The notes: a model not told the origin generated them from the letters alone. Positions 1 to 6,946 are shown, counted from the stretch's first letter. The stretch is 19,904 bases of DNA from an uncultured Lachnospiraceae bacterium (GCA_900553305.1 USDI01000021.1:1-19904); one strand, 5' to 3'. Program-made: numbers and translations.

Positions 1-259
1 TCAGAGAATCTGCACTTATTTTCATCAAGGTAAGTTTTTGTGAAGTATCACCTTTTCCCGATAATTTTTCAGCATCCTGTTTTGCATAATATGCTTTCAT
101 AAGTTTTCCATAGCTTCCATTTTTGATTGCAGCATAATCAGAAAGCATATTTGTATTGCCTACTGATGAACTATCTGACGTTCCACTAAACAAAGCTGAA
201 AAATCTACATTGCTGTTATATTTACTTGTATAATCACTAAAACTTTTGATTTCTGACAT
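1..259 (-). CDS. Small Ser-rich protein of unknown function (3' end outside window)
   Basis: This is the first 86 codons of a gene that runs off the left edge. The start is the ATG at 259-257, preceded by a strong AAAGGAGG ribosome binding site. The N-terminus (about residues 1-38) is rich in Ser, Asn and Asp, with no signal peptide or membrane segment. It is followed by a motif reading LSDYAAIKNGSYGKLMKAYY (about residues 39-58) and then a Lys-rich stretch. I recall similar motifs in small uncharacterised Lachnospiraceae proteins but cannot name a domain. It starts about 21 bases after the FlxA-like gene stops, so the two almost certainly share an operon and probably a process such as flagellum- or surface-related function. 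That functional link is inference. The missing 3' part could hold a recognisable domain. Confidence 0.75.
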   Translation of the reverse strand, partial: MSEIKSFSDYTSKYNSNVDFSALFSGTSDSSSVGNTNMLSDYAAIKNGSYGKLMKAYYAKQDAEKLSGKGDTSQKLTLMKISADSL

Positions 260-280
260 AACACCAGCCTCCTTTCCGAA

Positions 281-1060
281 CTATAAACGTATATCTATCG
301 GTGTATATACTACCGACTGTCCACTTTCTGATGCTGGATGTTTTATTGTTTCTGCTGTTTCTGGTTTAACATCTGCATTCTCTGATGCATCTGTTGTCGT
401 ATCTGCATTTTCCTGTGTATTCTCTGCTTTCTGAGTTTGATTCTTCTTTGTTTCTGCTGCATCTGTACGGTTGTCTGCCTTTGCTGCTTCTTCCATAGAT
501 TTATTTGCATCTGAAAGTGAAGACATCTGTGCTGCTGTTGCAGACTGCGCTTTTGCCTGCAAATCTGCCAGTTCTTCTTCTTTCTTTTCGGTATTGCCTT
601 TTCCAGCATCTTGCTTGATTTCAGACTCAAGCACACCGGCTCTTCCTTCCATCTGTGTTGCCATACTACCCTGCACTTTTGCTTGCTTCATAGATGAATC
701 TGCGGAAATCATTGCCCGCATACCTGCCTGTGACAAGCCTGTTCCTTTCTTTGCAGATGTATTTTTTGTACCAGCCACCATATCATCCATAGATGATTTT
801 TTACTCTGCTGTTCCTTTCTCTGTTCAATCTGGTGCTGTCTTAACTGTTGATTGAGATTTGTAATTTCCTGCTGTATCTCCTGACGTTTCTTCATCTTAT
901 CCTCTAATGACAGTTCTTCATTTGATGATAAGTCCTGCAATTTCTGCTGTGCATTTGCAATCTGATTCTGAATATTTTTACTCACAGAATCATTCGCCTG
1001 TGCCATTCCTATTGCTCCTGTCTGCGTATTCGTTCCGTTAAATCCATTAATTTTCATCAT
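281..1060 (-). CDS. FlxA-like family coiled-coil protein
   Basis: The 259-residue protein has an N-terminus (KINGFNG..., then residues 24-80 with NQIANAQQKLQDL and a Glu/Gln/Lys-rich helix) typical of the FlxA-like family. In E. coli the family founder is a sigma-28-dependent, flagellum-associated gene of unknown function. Residues 27-85 and 140-200 are predicted coiled coil by heptad-like hydrophobic spacing. Residues 195-245 are a low-complexity Thr/Glu/Asn/Lys tail, ending in a more ordered hydrophobic C-terminus, VVYTPIDIRL. There is no signal peptide. The start at 1060 has AAGGAGG 8 bases upstream; a second Met follows at once. The gene is preceded by a LytTR-type direct repeat (1173-1201) and followed within 21 bases by another small gene. 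Family membership is judged from memory of the pattern. Any flagellar role here is unproven, as no flagellar structural genes lie in the window. Confidence 0.75.
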   Translation of the reverse strand: MMKINGFNGTNTQTGAIGMAQANDSVSKNIQNQIANAQQKLQDLSSNEELSLEDKMKKRQEIQQEITNLNQQLRQHQIEQRKEQQSKKSSMDDMVAGTKNTSAKKGTGLSQAGMRAMISADSSMKQAKVQGSMATQMEGRAGVLESEIKQDAGKGNTEKKEEELADLQAKAQSATAAQMSSLSDANKSMEEAAKADNRTDAAETKKNQTQKAENTQENADTTTDASENADVKPETAETIKHPASESGQSVVYTPIDIRL

Positions 1061-1172
1061 TTCGTTGTCCTCCTTGAGCTAATACTCTGAAATCCGTTTC
1101 CTGAAAATCTGTATAACATGATTTCTCTTTATTTTTTCTTTCGGCATATCTTTCTTCACAATAAACCGTAAT

Positions 1173-1201
1173 GTTGTGAACCGCCCTTTTTTCGTTGTGA
1201 A
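1173..1201 (-). promoter_or_regulatory. LytTR-type direct-repeat site upstream of the FlxA-like gene
   Basis: On the minus strand TTCACAAC occurs twice (1201-1194 and 1180-1173), exactly 21 bp apart, with a 13-bp A/G-rich spacer. Known LytTR-domain regulators (AgrA, ComE and relatives) bind about 9-bp direct repeats spaced 21-22 bp, so geometry and context both fit. The promoter-proximal half lies in a longer block (1166-1192) that recurs upstream of the response regulator gene. The site ends 112 bases before the FlxA-like start codon. No strong -10 is visible at the expected place; a TTATAC at 1116-1111 is one candidate. Assignment to the neighbouring regulator is inference. Confidence 0.6.
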
Positions 1202-1202
1202 G

Positions 1203-1227
1203 CAGTCTGAAAATGCTTTTCAGACTG
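1203..1227. repeat. Perfect 11-bp inverted repeat with 3-base loop
   Basis: CAGTCTGAAAA (1203-1213) and TTTTCAGACTG (1217-1227) are perfect reverse complements around TGC. The palindrome abuts the upstream edge of the LytTR-type direct repeat. It has no T-run on either strand, so it is not a typical terminator. It may be an operator for a second regulator or an RNA hairpin; which of these is unknown. Confidence 0.6.
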
Positions 1228-1282
1228 TCGCAGTGCTCCTCAAATATTGTTGCAAGCAACATATTTTCATCGCTACCTGCGC

Positions 1283-1335
1283 AAAAAAAACACTACATAT
1301 TTCTGTAATTTCTGTAATTTACAAAATACATAGTG
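1283..1335 (-). terminator. Rho-independent terminator after the sensor kinase gene
   Basis: On the minus strand CACTATGTATTT (1335-1324) pairs with AAATATGTAGTG (1302-1291): 12 pairs, two of them G-U, followed directly by eight T residues (1290-1283). It lies 14 bases after the kinase stop codon. It should separate the regulator-kinase transcript from the FlxA-like operon, which implies that operon has its own promoter. The loop holds a short tandem repeat of ACAGAAATT. Confidence 0.75.
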
Positions 1336-1348
1336 CCAATTTATTTCT

Positions 1349-2719
1349 TTATTCTACCTGCATCATAATGCTAAGGATTACTTCCTCATTTCCCTGCTCC
1401 AAAGATATATCTCCCATATACATTCTGGCAACCCGGCGAATGTTATTCAACCCCATTCCATGTTCCCTCCCAGATTTGGTTGTTTCTGGCAAATCACTAT
1501 CACCAAAATTAAGCTGACCCCCAAAACTGTTTTTTATGGTTATCATAAAGATACTGTTTTTCCGAAAAGAAGAAATGCTGATATACGGATCATCTCCACT
1601 TACATTTTCCATGCAGTTATTCAAGGCATTATTCATGATCACACTCAAATCAAATGCATTTAACTTCGTATTCTGCGGATAATGAAAATCCGACAGAAAC
1701 CGAATCTGCCTTTCTTTTGCTTCTCTCAGCTTTTCCATCAAAATGACATCAATTACCGGACTTCCTGTCTTTATTTCCGGAGATACCTCGTCCCATTCAT
1801 TTTTCAGATGTTCCAAGTATTCTGTAGCATCATCCATATTATTATGTGCCACCAGATGTTCCAGTGTCTGTATATGATTTCCCATATCATGGCGCATGGA
1901 GCGGATATCCCGATACAACTTTTCGACTTCCTCGATATGCTTTTTCATGTCACTGATCTGATTTAATACCAGCTCTTGTCCCCGCTGTTCTTCCTGCATC
2001 TCTTTCCAGTTTTGAAACATTACAATCACAACAAGAATAGCAACTATGGAAATCAGATAGTGTAAAAAGCTTAAAGCTCCATAAAATCCATATGTATCAA
2101 TCAAGTTCTTTCCAGTATCTCTTTCGTATATCATGAGATAATATTGTAAAATGCCATACCCAGTGACGCCTACAAGTGAAGGTATAATAAGCATTACCAT
2201 CTCTTTGACGCTCATTTCATCTTTTTTGTATATATACGCTTTATTGATCAGTCCTATTGCAACCGCAATAAAAGCAATACAAAGTACAATATCCAAAACT
2301 CTGGTTCCAACATATAGTCCGTATTGCAACCACACTTTTTCTGCACTCATATTCCGAAATACAAGTGCTTTTGTAACAAGATCATCAAGTCTGGCTGCCA
2401 TTGCAACCGTTAACCATCGGATAGAAAAGAACGTAATTGCAAGAAATATTTTCTGATATATATTTCTTCTGTCCTCTGCATACATCACAAGAAACGCTGC
2501 TATAACTCCAATCAGATATGCGGAAAAATTATCAATCTGTGGCGGAATCATATATAAAACAAGCATAATCGTAATATAAACAATACTGACTGCCACAGCC
2601 CCTTTTTTCTTTTTTATATAGGGACAAACAAATTTTCCAAAATAGATTCCTGTAATCATAAGGAGTGCGATAACAGAAATTTTCGATGTAACCATCCAGC
2701 ATTTTTCTACCAAACTCAT
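1349..2719 (-). CDS. AgrC-like GHKL sensor histidine kinase
   Basis: This 456-residue protein has about seven hydrophobic helices in residues 13-236 (roughly 13-30, 43-60, 65-82, 90-108, 140-160, 172-195, 213-236), giving a polytopic membrane sensor. A coiled-coil linker (237-270) leads to a dimerisation segment with the phospho-acceptor His277 in RSMRHDMGNH. The GHKL ATP-binding domain follows, with an N-box IMNNALNNCMEN (361-372) and a G-box HGMGLNNIRR (420-429). This is the architecture of AgrC/ComD-type kinases that sense peptides, although other ligands are possible. The start codon overlaps the stop of the response regulator gene in an ATGA arrangement, so translation is probably coupled and the regulator is its partner. 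No AgrB or AgrD homologue lies in the window, so the signal is not known. Confidence 0.9.
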   Translation of the reverse strand: MSLVEKCWMVTSKISVIALLMITGIYFGKFVCPYIKKKKGAVAVSIVYITIMLVLYMIPPQIDNFSAYLIGVIAAFLVMYAEDRRNIYQKIFLAITFFSIRWLTVAMAARLDDLVTKALVFRNMSAEKVWLQYGLYVGTRVLDIVLCIAFIAVAIGLINKAYIYKKDEMSVKEMVMLIIPSLVGVTGYGILQYYLMIYERDTGKNLIDTYGFYGALSFLHYLISIVAILVVIVMFQNWKEMQEEQRGQELVLNQISDMKKHIEEVEKLYRDIRSMRHDMGNHIQTLEHLVAHNNMDDATEYLEHLKNEWDEVSPEIKTGSPVIDVILMEKLREAKERQIRFLSDFHYPQNTKLNAFDLSVIMNNALNNCMENVSGDDPYISISSFRKNSIFMITIKNSFGGQLNFGDSDLPETTKSGREHGMGLNNIRRVARMYMGDISLEQGNEEVILSIMMQVE

Positions 2720-3429
2720 CCGATTTCTTTTCCTTTCCTCTGATTATATTTCAAATATTGTTTTACAAACTCAGAATAATTCTGTTTTGCAATCAATGCA
2801 GTTCCATTTTCCATCGTCACACAATTTGCATCATATTTCTGAACATATTTGAAATGTACGAGGTAGGCTCTGTGTGTACGAAAAAAATCTGCTCCCGCAA
2901 TTTCACTCAGTTCCTGCAATTTTCCATAATATTCAATATTCGTATCCCGTGTATGGATAATGACTTTTCGATTATATACCTCAGCATACACAATATCCTT
3001 CAAAAACACTTTCATATGGCTTCCTCCGGACTGCACCATCATGTATTTTTCATCCGATTGATTTTCAGAATATTTTTCAATGCTTCTGACTGCACGTTTC
3101 ACAACTTCCTCAAATTTTTCATCTGAAAACGGTTTCACCAGATAATGAAATGCTGCAACATCAAATGCCTGAAAAACATACTCCTCCACAGCAGTTACAA
3201 ATATCAATACCATTCTTTCATTTTTCTGACGCAGAATCCTTGCCGTTTCCATTCCATCCATTCCTGGCATCTGAATATCCAAAAATAGAATATCCGGCTC
3301 ACAACCACTTGCAATCAATTCATCACCAGATAAATATTTTTCTATTACTGCATCCGGTAATAATTTCTTTATTTTTTCTTCTAATATCAATCCTATAGAT
3401 TTTTCATCATCACAGATTGCTATTTGCAT
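2716..3429 (-). CDS. LytTR-family response regulator (AgrA-like)
   Basis: The 237-residue protein has an N-terminal receiver domain (about 1-118) with acidic pocket Asp7/Asp8, phospho-acceptor Asp51 in FLDIQMPGMDG, Thr79 and Lys99. A C-terminal LytTR DNA-binding domain (about 128-228) carries the typical FFRTHRAYLVH (182-192) and KQNYSEFVKQ segments. LytTR regulators bind direct repeats just upstream of target promoters. A ribosome binding site AAGGAAG precedes the ATG at 3429-3427. The gene is first in a two-gene unit with the GHKL kinase (4-base overlap). Its own promoter carries a copy of the conserved box, suggesting positive autoregulation, as in agr- and com-type systems. The assignment to LytTR is firm; the regulon is inference. 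Confidence 0.93.
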   Translation of the reverse strand: MQIAICDDEKSIGLILEEKIKKLLPDAVIEKYLSGDELIASGCEPDILFLDIQMPGMDGMETARILRQKNERMVLIFVTAVEEYVFQAFDVAAFHYLVKPFSDEKFEEVVKRAVRSIEKYSENQSDEKYMMVQSGGSHMKVFLKDIVYAEVYNRKVIIHTRDTNIEYYGKLQELSEIAGADFFRTHRAYLVHFKYVQKYDANCVTMENGTALIAKQNYSEFVKQYLKYNQRKGKEIG

Positions 3430-3463
3430 CTTGTCACTTCCTTACTTACATACAATTATATTT

Positions 3464-3469
3464 ATTATA
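3464..3469 (-). promoter_or_regulatory. -10 element of the response regulator promoter
   Basis: A perfect TATAAT lies on the minus strand 34 bases before the start codon. No good -35 is present (AGCTAT at 17-bp spacing). The conserved box ends 32 bp upstream of this -10. A strong -10, a missing -35 and a box immediately upstream are typical of an activator-dependent promoter. Confidence 0.6.
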
Positions 3470-3494
3470 TCGGAAAAAGTCTTTTAATAGCTAG

Positions 3495-3530
3495 CCGCCA
3501 TGTTGTGAACCGACCTTTTTTTGTCATTTG
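3495..3530 (-). promoter_or_regulatory. Conserved LytTR-type box upstream of the response regulator
   Basis: The minus strand at 3521-3495 matches the block at 1192-1166 at 24 of 27 positions, including the uninterrupted GGTTCACAACAT. The second half-site expected 21 bp upstream (3530-3523) is poorly conserved here (3 of 8). An 18-bp-spaced imperfect repeat of AAAGGTC is present instead. A degenerate distal half-site is common for this regulator class. The box starts at the 3' end of the acetyltransferase gene. Confidence 0.55.
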
Positions 3531-3535
3531 ACCTT

Positions 3536-4093
3536 TCATTGTTGACCTTGCCATTCGTTCTTTAACAATCGATATTCTAATCTGGTTTTCATTTTACCAT
3601 CATGCCATTCCCAATCAAGGTGCTCTGCTTCTTTTATAAGTCCACATTTTATCATTACCTTTTCAGAACCAATATTTTCAGCCAAACATCCAGTTGTTAC
3701 TCTATAAACATCATTTTCAGTAAAGGCATATTCTAACACTTTCTTAAAGGCTTCTGTAACATATCCTTCACTCCAGAATTTGGGATAAATAAAATAGCCT
3801 GCATGAACTATCTTTCCTCTAGGAGTATTATCAACCACTGTATAACCAACACTACCAACTTGTTCATGCGTTTCTTTCAATTCGATGTGAAAGAAATAAA
3901 ACTTTCTATCCTCACACTTCATGTCAGCTAGTATATTTGCAAAATCCGCATTAGCTTCTTCTTGTGAAAATAATTGTATATCTTGCAAATAGTACATTGT
4001 CTCTTTATCGCTTTTCAATCTAAAATAATCATCTATATCTGCATCATTATATTCACGCAGTATAAGTCTATCAGTTGTCAATGCAGTTATCAT
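3536..4093 (-). CDS. GNAT-family N-acetyltransferase (RimJ/RimL-like)
   Basis: The 185-residue protein begins TTDRLILREYNDADIDDY, the usual opening of the Acetyltransf_3 (RimJ/RimL/RimI-type) subgroup. The acetyl-CoA loop is at about FWSEGYVTEA (106-115), followed by the helix-strand segment NIGSEKVMIKCGLIKE (140-155), a hallmark of these enzymes. The length is normal for the family. A GGAGGT site lies 8 bases before the ATG at 4093-4091. The substrate cannot be told from sequence: N-terminal protein acetylation and small-molecule or antibiotic modification are all possible. Codon use looks more AT-rich than in the housekeeping genes upstream. The gene sits alone between a terminator-like hairpin and the regulator promoter. 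I see no clear promoter in the 43 bases between hairpin and start. Confidence 0.88.
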   Translation of the reverse strand: MITALTTDRLILREYNDADIDDYFRLKSDKETMYYLQDIQLFSQEEANADFANILADMKCEDRKFYFFHIELKETHEQVGSVGYTVVDNTPRGKIVHAGYFIYPKFWSEGYVTEAFKKVLEYAFTENDVYRVTTGCLAENIGSEKVMIKCGLIKEAEHLDWEWHDGKMKTRLEYRLLKNEWQGQQ

Positions 4094-4136
4094 ATAATCT
4101 TACCTCCAACTTCCGATTTGTATTTCTGTTTGTTTT

Positions 4137-4169
4137 AAAAATGGGCAATTCCGCAATGGAACTGCCCAT
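4137..4169 (-). terminator. Probable rho-independent terminator between lysS and the acetyltransferase
   Basis: On the minus strand ATGGGCAGTTCC and GGAATTGCCCAT pair over 12 positions (one G-U) around the loop ATTGC, then a short run of T (4141-4137). The stem is strong but the T-run is short. It would end the long housekeeping transcript that includes greA-lysS. Confidence 0.6.
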
Positions 4170-4210
4170 ATATCTTGAAAATTATGCGATTTTTAAGGCT
4201 CTGCACCGTT

Positions 4211-4262
4211 TCAAGCACCCTTTGGTGTAAATTTGGTGTATTTGTGTATTTTCAGAGCTTTT
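4211..4262 (-). other. Short recombinase-tail-like reading frame (possible relic)
   Basis: One minus-strand frame here reads ...KIHKYTKFTPKGA and stops at 4213-4211. A Y-T-x-F-T-P tail resembles, from memory, the C-termini of some Firmicute tyrosine recombinases. The DNA also holds TTTGGTGTA twice with an 11-base period (4221-4229, 4232-4240). It is too short for a confident call and may be chance. It is listed because it lies at the junction between housekeeping and accessory genes. Confidence 0.2.
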
Positions 4263-4270
4263 TCACAAAT

Positions 4271-4307
4271 GAAGTACATCCCGTTTTATAGGGTAAAACG
4301 GTACTTC
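4271..4307 (-). repeat. Imperfect hairpin directly after the lysS stop codon
   Basis: GAAGTA (4271-4276) pairs with TACTTC (4302-4307), and CCGTTTTA (4281-4288) with TAAAACGG (4294-4301), leaving a 4-base bulge and a 5-base loop. It begins on the base after the lysS stop. There is no T-run downstream on the minus strand, so it is more likely an mRNA 3'-end stabilising structure than a full terminator. The hairpin at 4141-4169 is the better terminator. Confidence 0.45.
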
Positions 4308-6380
4308 TTAATAGAGCTTTGCACCTGCCGGGATTCTGTCATCTACCATCAGAAGGTTCAGTCCTTCGTGACCGTCTTCCTCGTGTACTGCTGAAATCAG
4401 CATACCTTCAGAATCAATTCCCATCATCTTTCTCGGTGGCAGGTTCACGATAGCGATTGCTGTCTTACCAACAAGCTCTTCCGGCTCGTAATACTCGTGA
4501 ATACCGCTTAAAATAACACGGTCTTTACGCTCTCCATCATCTAATGTAAACTTCAGAAGCTTCTTTGACTTCGGTACTGCTTCACAAGCTAAAATCTTAA
4601 CCGCACGGAAATCTGACTTTGCAAATGTGTCAAAATCTACCATTTCTTCAAAAATGGGTTCTATTTTTACATTTGAGAAATCAATCTTATCTTCAACGGT
4701 CGCAATCTGGTCGCAATTCTCTGTTGAATTACTCTTGGATGCCTTATTTTCCTTGCTTCCACCGTCTAACGACTTCATCGTCGGGAACAATAACACATCC
4801 CTGATTGCCTGGCTGTTGGTGAGCAGCATTACCAGACGGTCGATGCCGTAGCCGATACCGCCTGTCGGAGGCATACCAATACTCAGCGCATTCAGGAAGT
4901 CCTCGTCGGTATGGTTTGCTTCCTCATCACCGGCTTCAAATGCAGCATCCTGTGCAGCGAAGCGTTCTCTCTGGTCAATCGGATCGTTCAGCTCGGAATA
5001 AGCATTACACATTTCCCATGTATTGATAAATAATTCGAAACGCTCTACCTTGTTCGGGTCATCCGGTCTCTTCTTGGTAAGCGGAGAGATTGCAAGCGGA
5101 TGGTCGGTAACGAAGGTCGGCTGGATCAGATTTTCCTCACAGTATTCTTCGAAGAACAGGTTCACGATATCGCCCTTGGTATGACGGTCTTCGAATTCAA
5201 CGTTGTGTTCCCTGGCAATTGCCTTGGCTTCTTCATCGGTTGCTACCGCATCAAAGTCCACACCTGCATATTTCTTAATGCAGTCGGTCATGGTAATCCG
5301 TTCAAACGGCTTGCCAAAATCCAGTTCAATGCCATTATATTCAAATTTGGTTGTGCCAAGCACTGCTTCTGCCAGATAACGGAACATGGACTCGGTCAGC
5401 TCCATCATTCCTTCGTAATCGGTATAAGCCTGATATAATTCCATTAAGGTAAATTCCGGATTGTGTCTGGTATCTACACCCTCATTACGGAATACTCGTC
5501 CGATTTCATATACTCTTTCAAGACCACCAACGATCAGTCTCTTCAGATATAATTCCAGAGAGATACGAAGCTTCACATCTTCATCCAATGCGTTATAATG
5601 GGTTTCAAAAGGTCTTGCGGCTGCGCCGCCGGCATTGGATACCAGCATCGGGGTTTCGACTTCCATGAAGTCTCTGCCATCTAAGAACTTACGGATTTCC
5701 TTAATAATCCGGGAACGCTTAATGAATACCTCTTTGCTGTCGGCATTCATGATTAAATCGACATATCTCTGACGATAACGGGTATCGGTATCGGTCAGTC
5801 CATGGAACTTCTCCGGCAGAATCTGCAGGCTCTTGCTAAGCATGGTCATTTCCACTGCATGAATGGAAATCTCACCGGTCTTCGTACGGAACACATATCC
5901 CTTGATACCATAAATATCACCAATATCGGATTTCTTAAAGTCGGCATAGGATTCTTCACCAATGGCATCCTTTGCCACATAAACCTGAATGGTTCCCTTC
6001 AAATCCTGAATATTGCAGAAGGAGGCCTTACCCATCACACGCTTGAACATCATACGTCCTGCGATGGATACCGTAATGGGATCTGCATCCATGATGGCTC
6101 TTCTTTCATTGTAATCGGCATTCAGCACTTCCTTTGCTTCTGCTTCGTCCATGCCCTCTACACTGGGTGCTGCATGTCCTGCAAGAAGCTTTTCTTCATG
6201 CGCGATATATAATTCCTTTGCTTCATCGGTATGATGCGTCTGATCATACTTGGTAATCCGGAAGGGATCCTTGCCTGCTTCCTGCAAAGCTGCAAGCTTC
6301 TCTCTACGAACCTTCAGAAGCTGATTGACGTCCTGCTCCGGCTTCTGATTATTTTGTGGTTGCTTATTCTGTTCTGCCAC
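4308..6380 (-). CDS. lysS: Lysyl-tRNA synthetase with C-terminal tRNA-binding domain
   Basis: This is a class II LysRS, which charges tRNA-Lys with lysine in the cytoplasm. An N-terminal charged extension (1-60) precedes an OB-fold anticodon-binding domain (about 103-183). The catalytic core has motif 1 near VETPML (241-246), motif 2 RVFRNEGVDTRHNPEFT (295-311) and motif 3 GMPPTGGIGYGIDRL (502-516). Bacterial LysRS is usually about 500 residues; this one has 690. After a Ser/Asn/Lys linker (540-570) it carries a complete EMAPII/Trbp111-type tRNA-binding domain (about 575-690) with FAKSDFRAVKI, VPKSKKLLKFTLDDG and LPPRKMMGIDSEGM. That domain normally sits at the C-terminus of MetRS. It probably raises tRNA affinity nonspecifically or aids dimerisation. 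greA lies 22 bases upstream, giving a greA-lysS operon. Confidence 0.97.
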   Translation of the reverse strand: MAEQNKQPQNNQKPEQDVNQLLKVRREKLAALQEAGKDPFRITKYDQTHHTDEAKELYIAHEEKLLAGHAAPSVEGMDEAEAKEVLNADYNERRAIMDADPITVSIAGRMMFKRVMGKASFCNIQDLKGTIQVYVAKDAIGEESYADFKKSDIGDIYGIKGYVFRTKTGEISIHAVEMTMLSKSLQILPEKFHGLTDTDTRYRQRYVDLIMNADSKEVFIKRSRIIKEIRKFLDGRDFMEVETPMLVSNAGGAAARPFETHYNALDEDVKLRISLELYLKRLIVGGLERVYEIGRVFRNEGVDTRHNPEFTLMELYQAYTDYEGMMELTESMFRYLAEAVLGTTKFEYNGIELDFGKPFERITMTDCIKKYAGVDFDAVATDEEAKAIAREHNVEFEDRHTKGDIVNLFFEEYCEENLIQPTFVTDHPLAISPLTKKRPDDPNKVERFELFINTWEMCNAYSELNDPIDQRERFAAQDAAFEAGDEEANHTDEDFLNALSIGMPPTGGIGYGIDRLVMLLTNSQAIRDVLLFPTMKSLDGGSKENKASKSNSTENCDQIATVEDKIDFSNVKIEPIFEEMVDFDTFAKSDFRAVKILACEAVPKSKKLLKFTLDDGERKDRVILSGIHEYYEPEELVGKTAIAIVNLPPRKMMGIDSEGMLISAVHEEDGHEGLNLLMVDDRIPAGAKLY

Positions 6381-6402
6381 GATAACACTCCTTATCTATT
6401 CC

Positions 6403-6885
6403 TTAGTTGGAACGCTGGATTTCCAATACTTCGTACTTTAAAATACCTGCCTGGGTCTCTACTTCAACGATATCCTTTACTTTACGTCCGATCAGGGCTT
6501 TGCCTACAGGGGATTCATTGGAAATCTTTCCCTTAAGGCTGTTTGCTTCGGTAGAACCAACGATCTTGTAATCCAGATCTTCGTTAAACTCAAGGTCACG
6601 GATCTTCACACGGCATCCGATGCTGATCTTATCCAGATCCACTTCATCTTCATCAACAACTTCGGCATTCTTGAGGATCTTCTCTAATTCCTCAATTCTT
6701 GCCTCGATGTCTCTCTGCTCGTCCTTTGCTGCATCGTACTCTGCATTTTCGGACAAGTCCCCCTGTTCTCTTGCTTCCTTAATCTTCTGTGCGATCTCAC
6801 GTCTTCTGACTACCTTGAGATCATGAAGCTCTTCCTCATATTTACGAAGACCTTCGTAGGTAAGTATGTTTTTCTTTTCTTCCAT
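6403..6885 (-). CDS. greA: Transcription elongation factor GreA
   Basis: GreA enters the secondary channel of RNA polymerase and stimulates cleavage of backtracked transcripts. The N-terminal coiled coil (about 10-75) carries the conserved tip EQGDLSENAEYDAAKDEQ with the acidic residues needed for cleavage. The C-terminal FKBP-like domain (about 85-160) has the family features SPVGKALIGRKVGD-like (here SPVGKALIGRKVKD). The ATG at 6885 is preferred over the adjacent GTG at 6888 because AAAGGG lies 8 bases before it. At 160 residues it is the standard length. It is cotranscribed with lysS. Confidence 0.95.
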   Translation of the reverse strand: MEEKKNILTYEGLRKYEEELHDLKVVRRREIAQKIKEAREQGDLSENAEYDAAKDEQRDIEARIEELEKILKNAEVVDEDEVDLDKISIGCRVKIRDLEFNEDLDYKIVGSTEANSLKGKISNESPVGKALIGRKVKDIVEVETQAGILKYEVLEIQRSN

Positions 6886-6946
6886 CACAATCGCCCTTTC
6901 GTTCTCTCTTTCTATTTGTAACTACCCATAACGCAGTCCTGAATAG

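Noticed and set aside
343..851. Overlapping frames on both strands inside the FlxA-like gene
   Set aside because: They are Ser/Ala- or Gln/Lys-rich by-products of the low-complexity composition of the real gene, without ribosome binding sites.
1130..1170. Sigma-28 promoter before the FlxA-like gene, from GCCGAAAG
   Set aside because: The -10 is a partial match and no TAAA lies at the right spacing, so it is not supported.
1047..1262. 71-codon minus-strand reading frame between the kinase and FlxA-like genes
   Set aside because: It covers the conserved box, the palindrome and the FlxA-like ribosome binding site, has no good ribosome binding site, and its sequence looks like translated regulatory DNA.
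3464..3490. Flagellar sigma-28 (SigD) promoter before the response regulator: CCGATAT with an upstream TAAA
   Set aside because: Only 9 bases separate the elements, whereas 14-16 are needed; the perfect TATAAT explains the site better.
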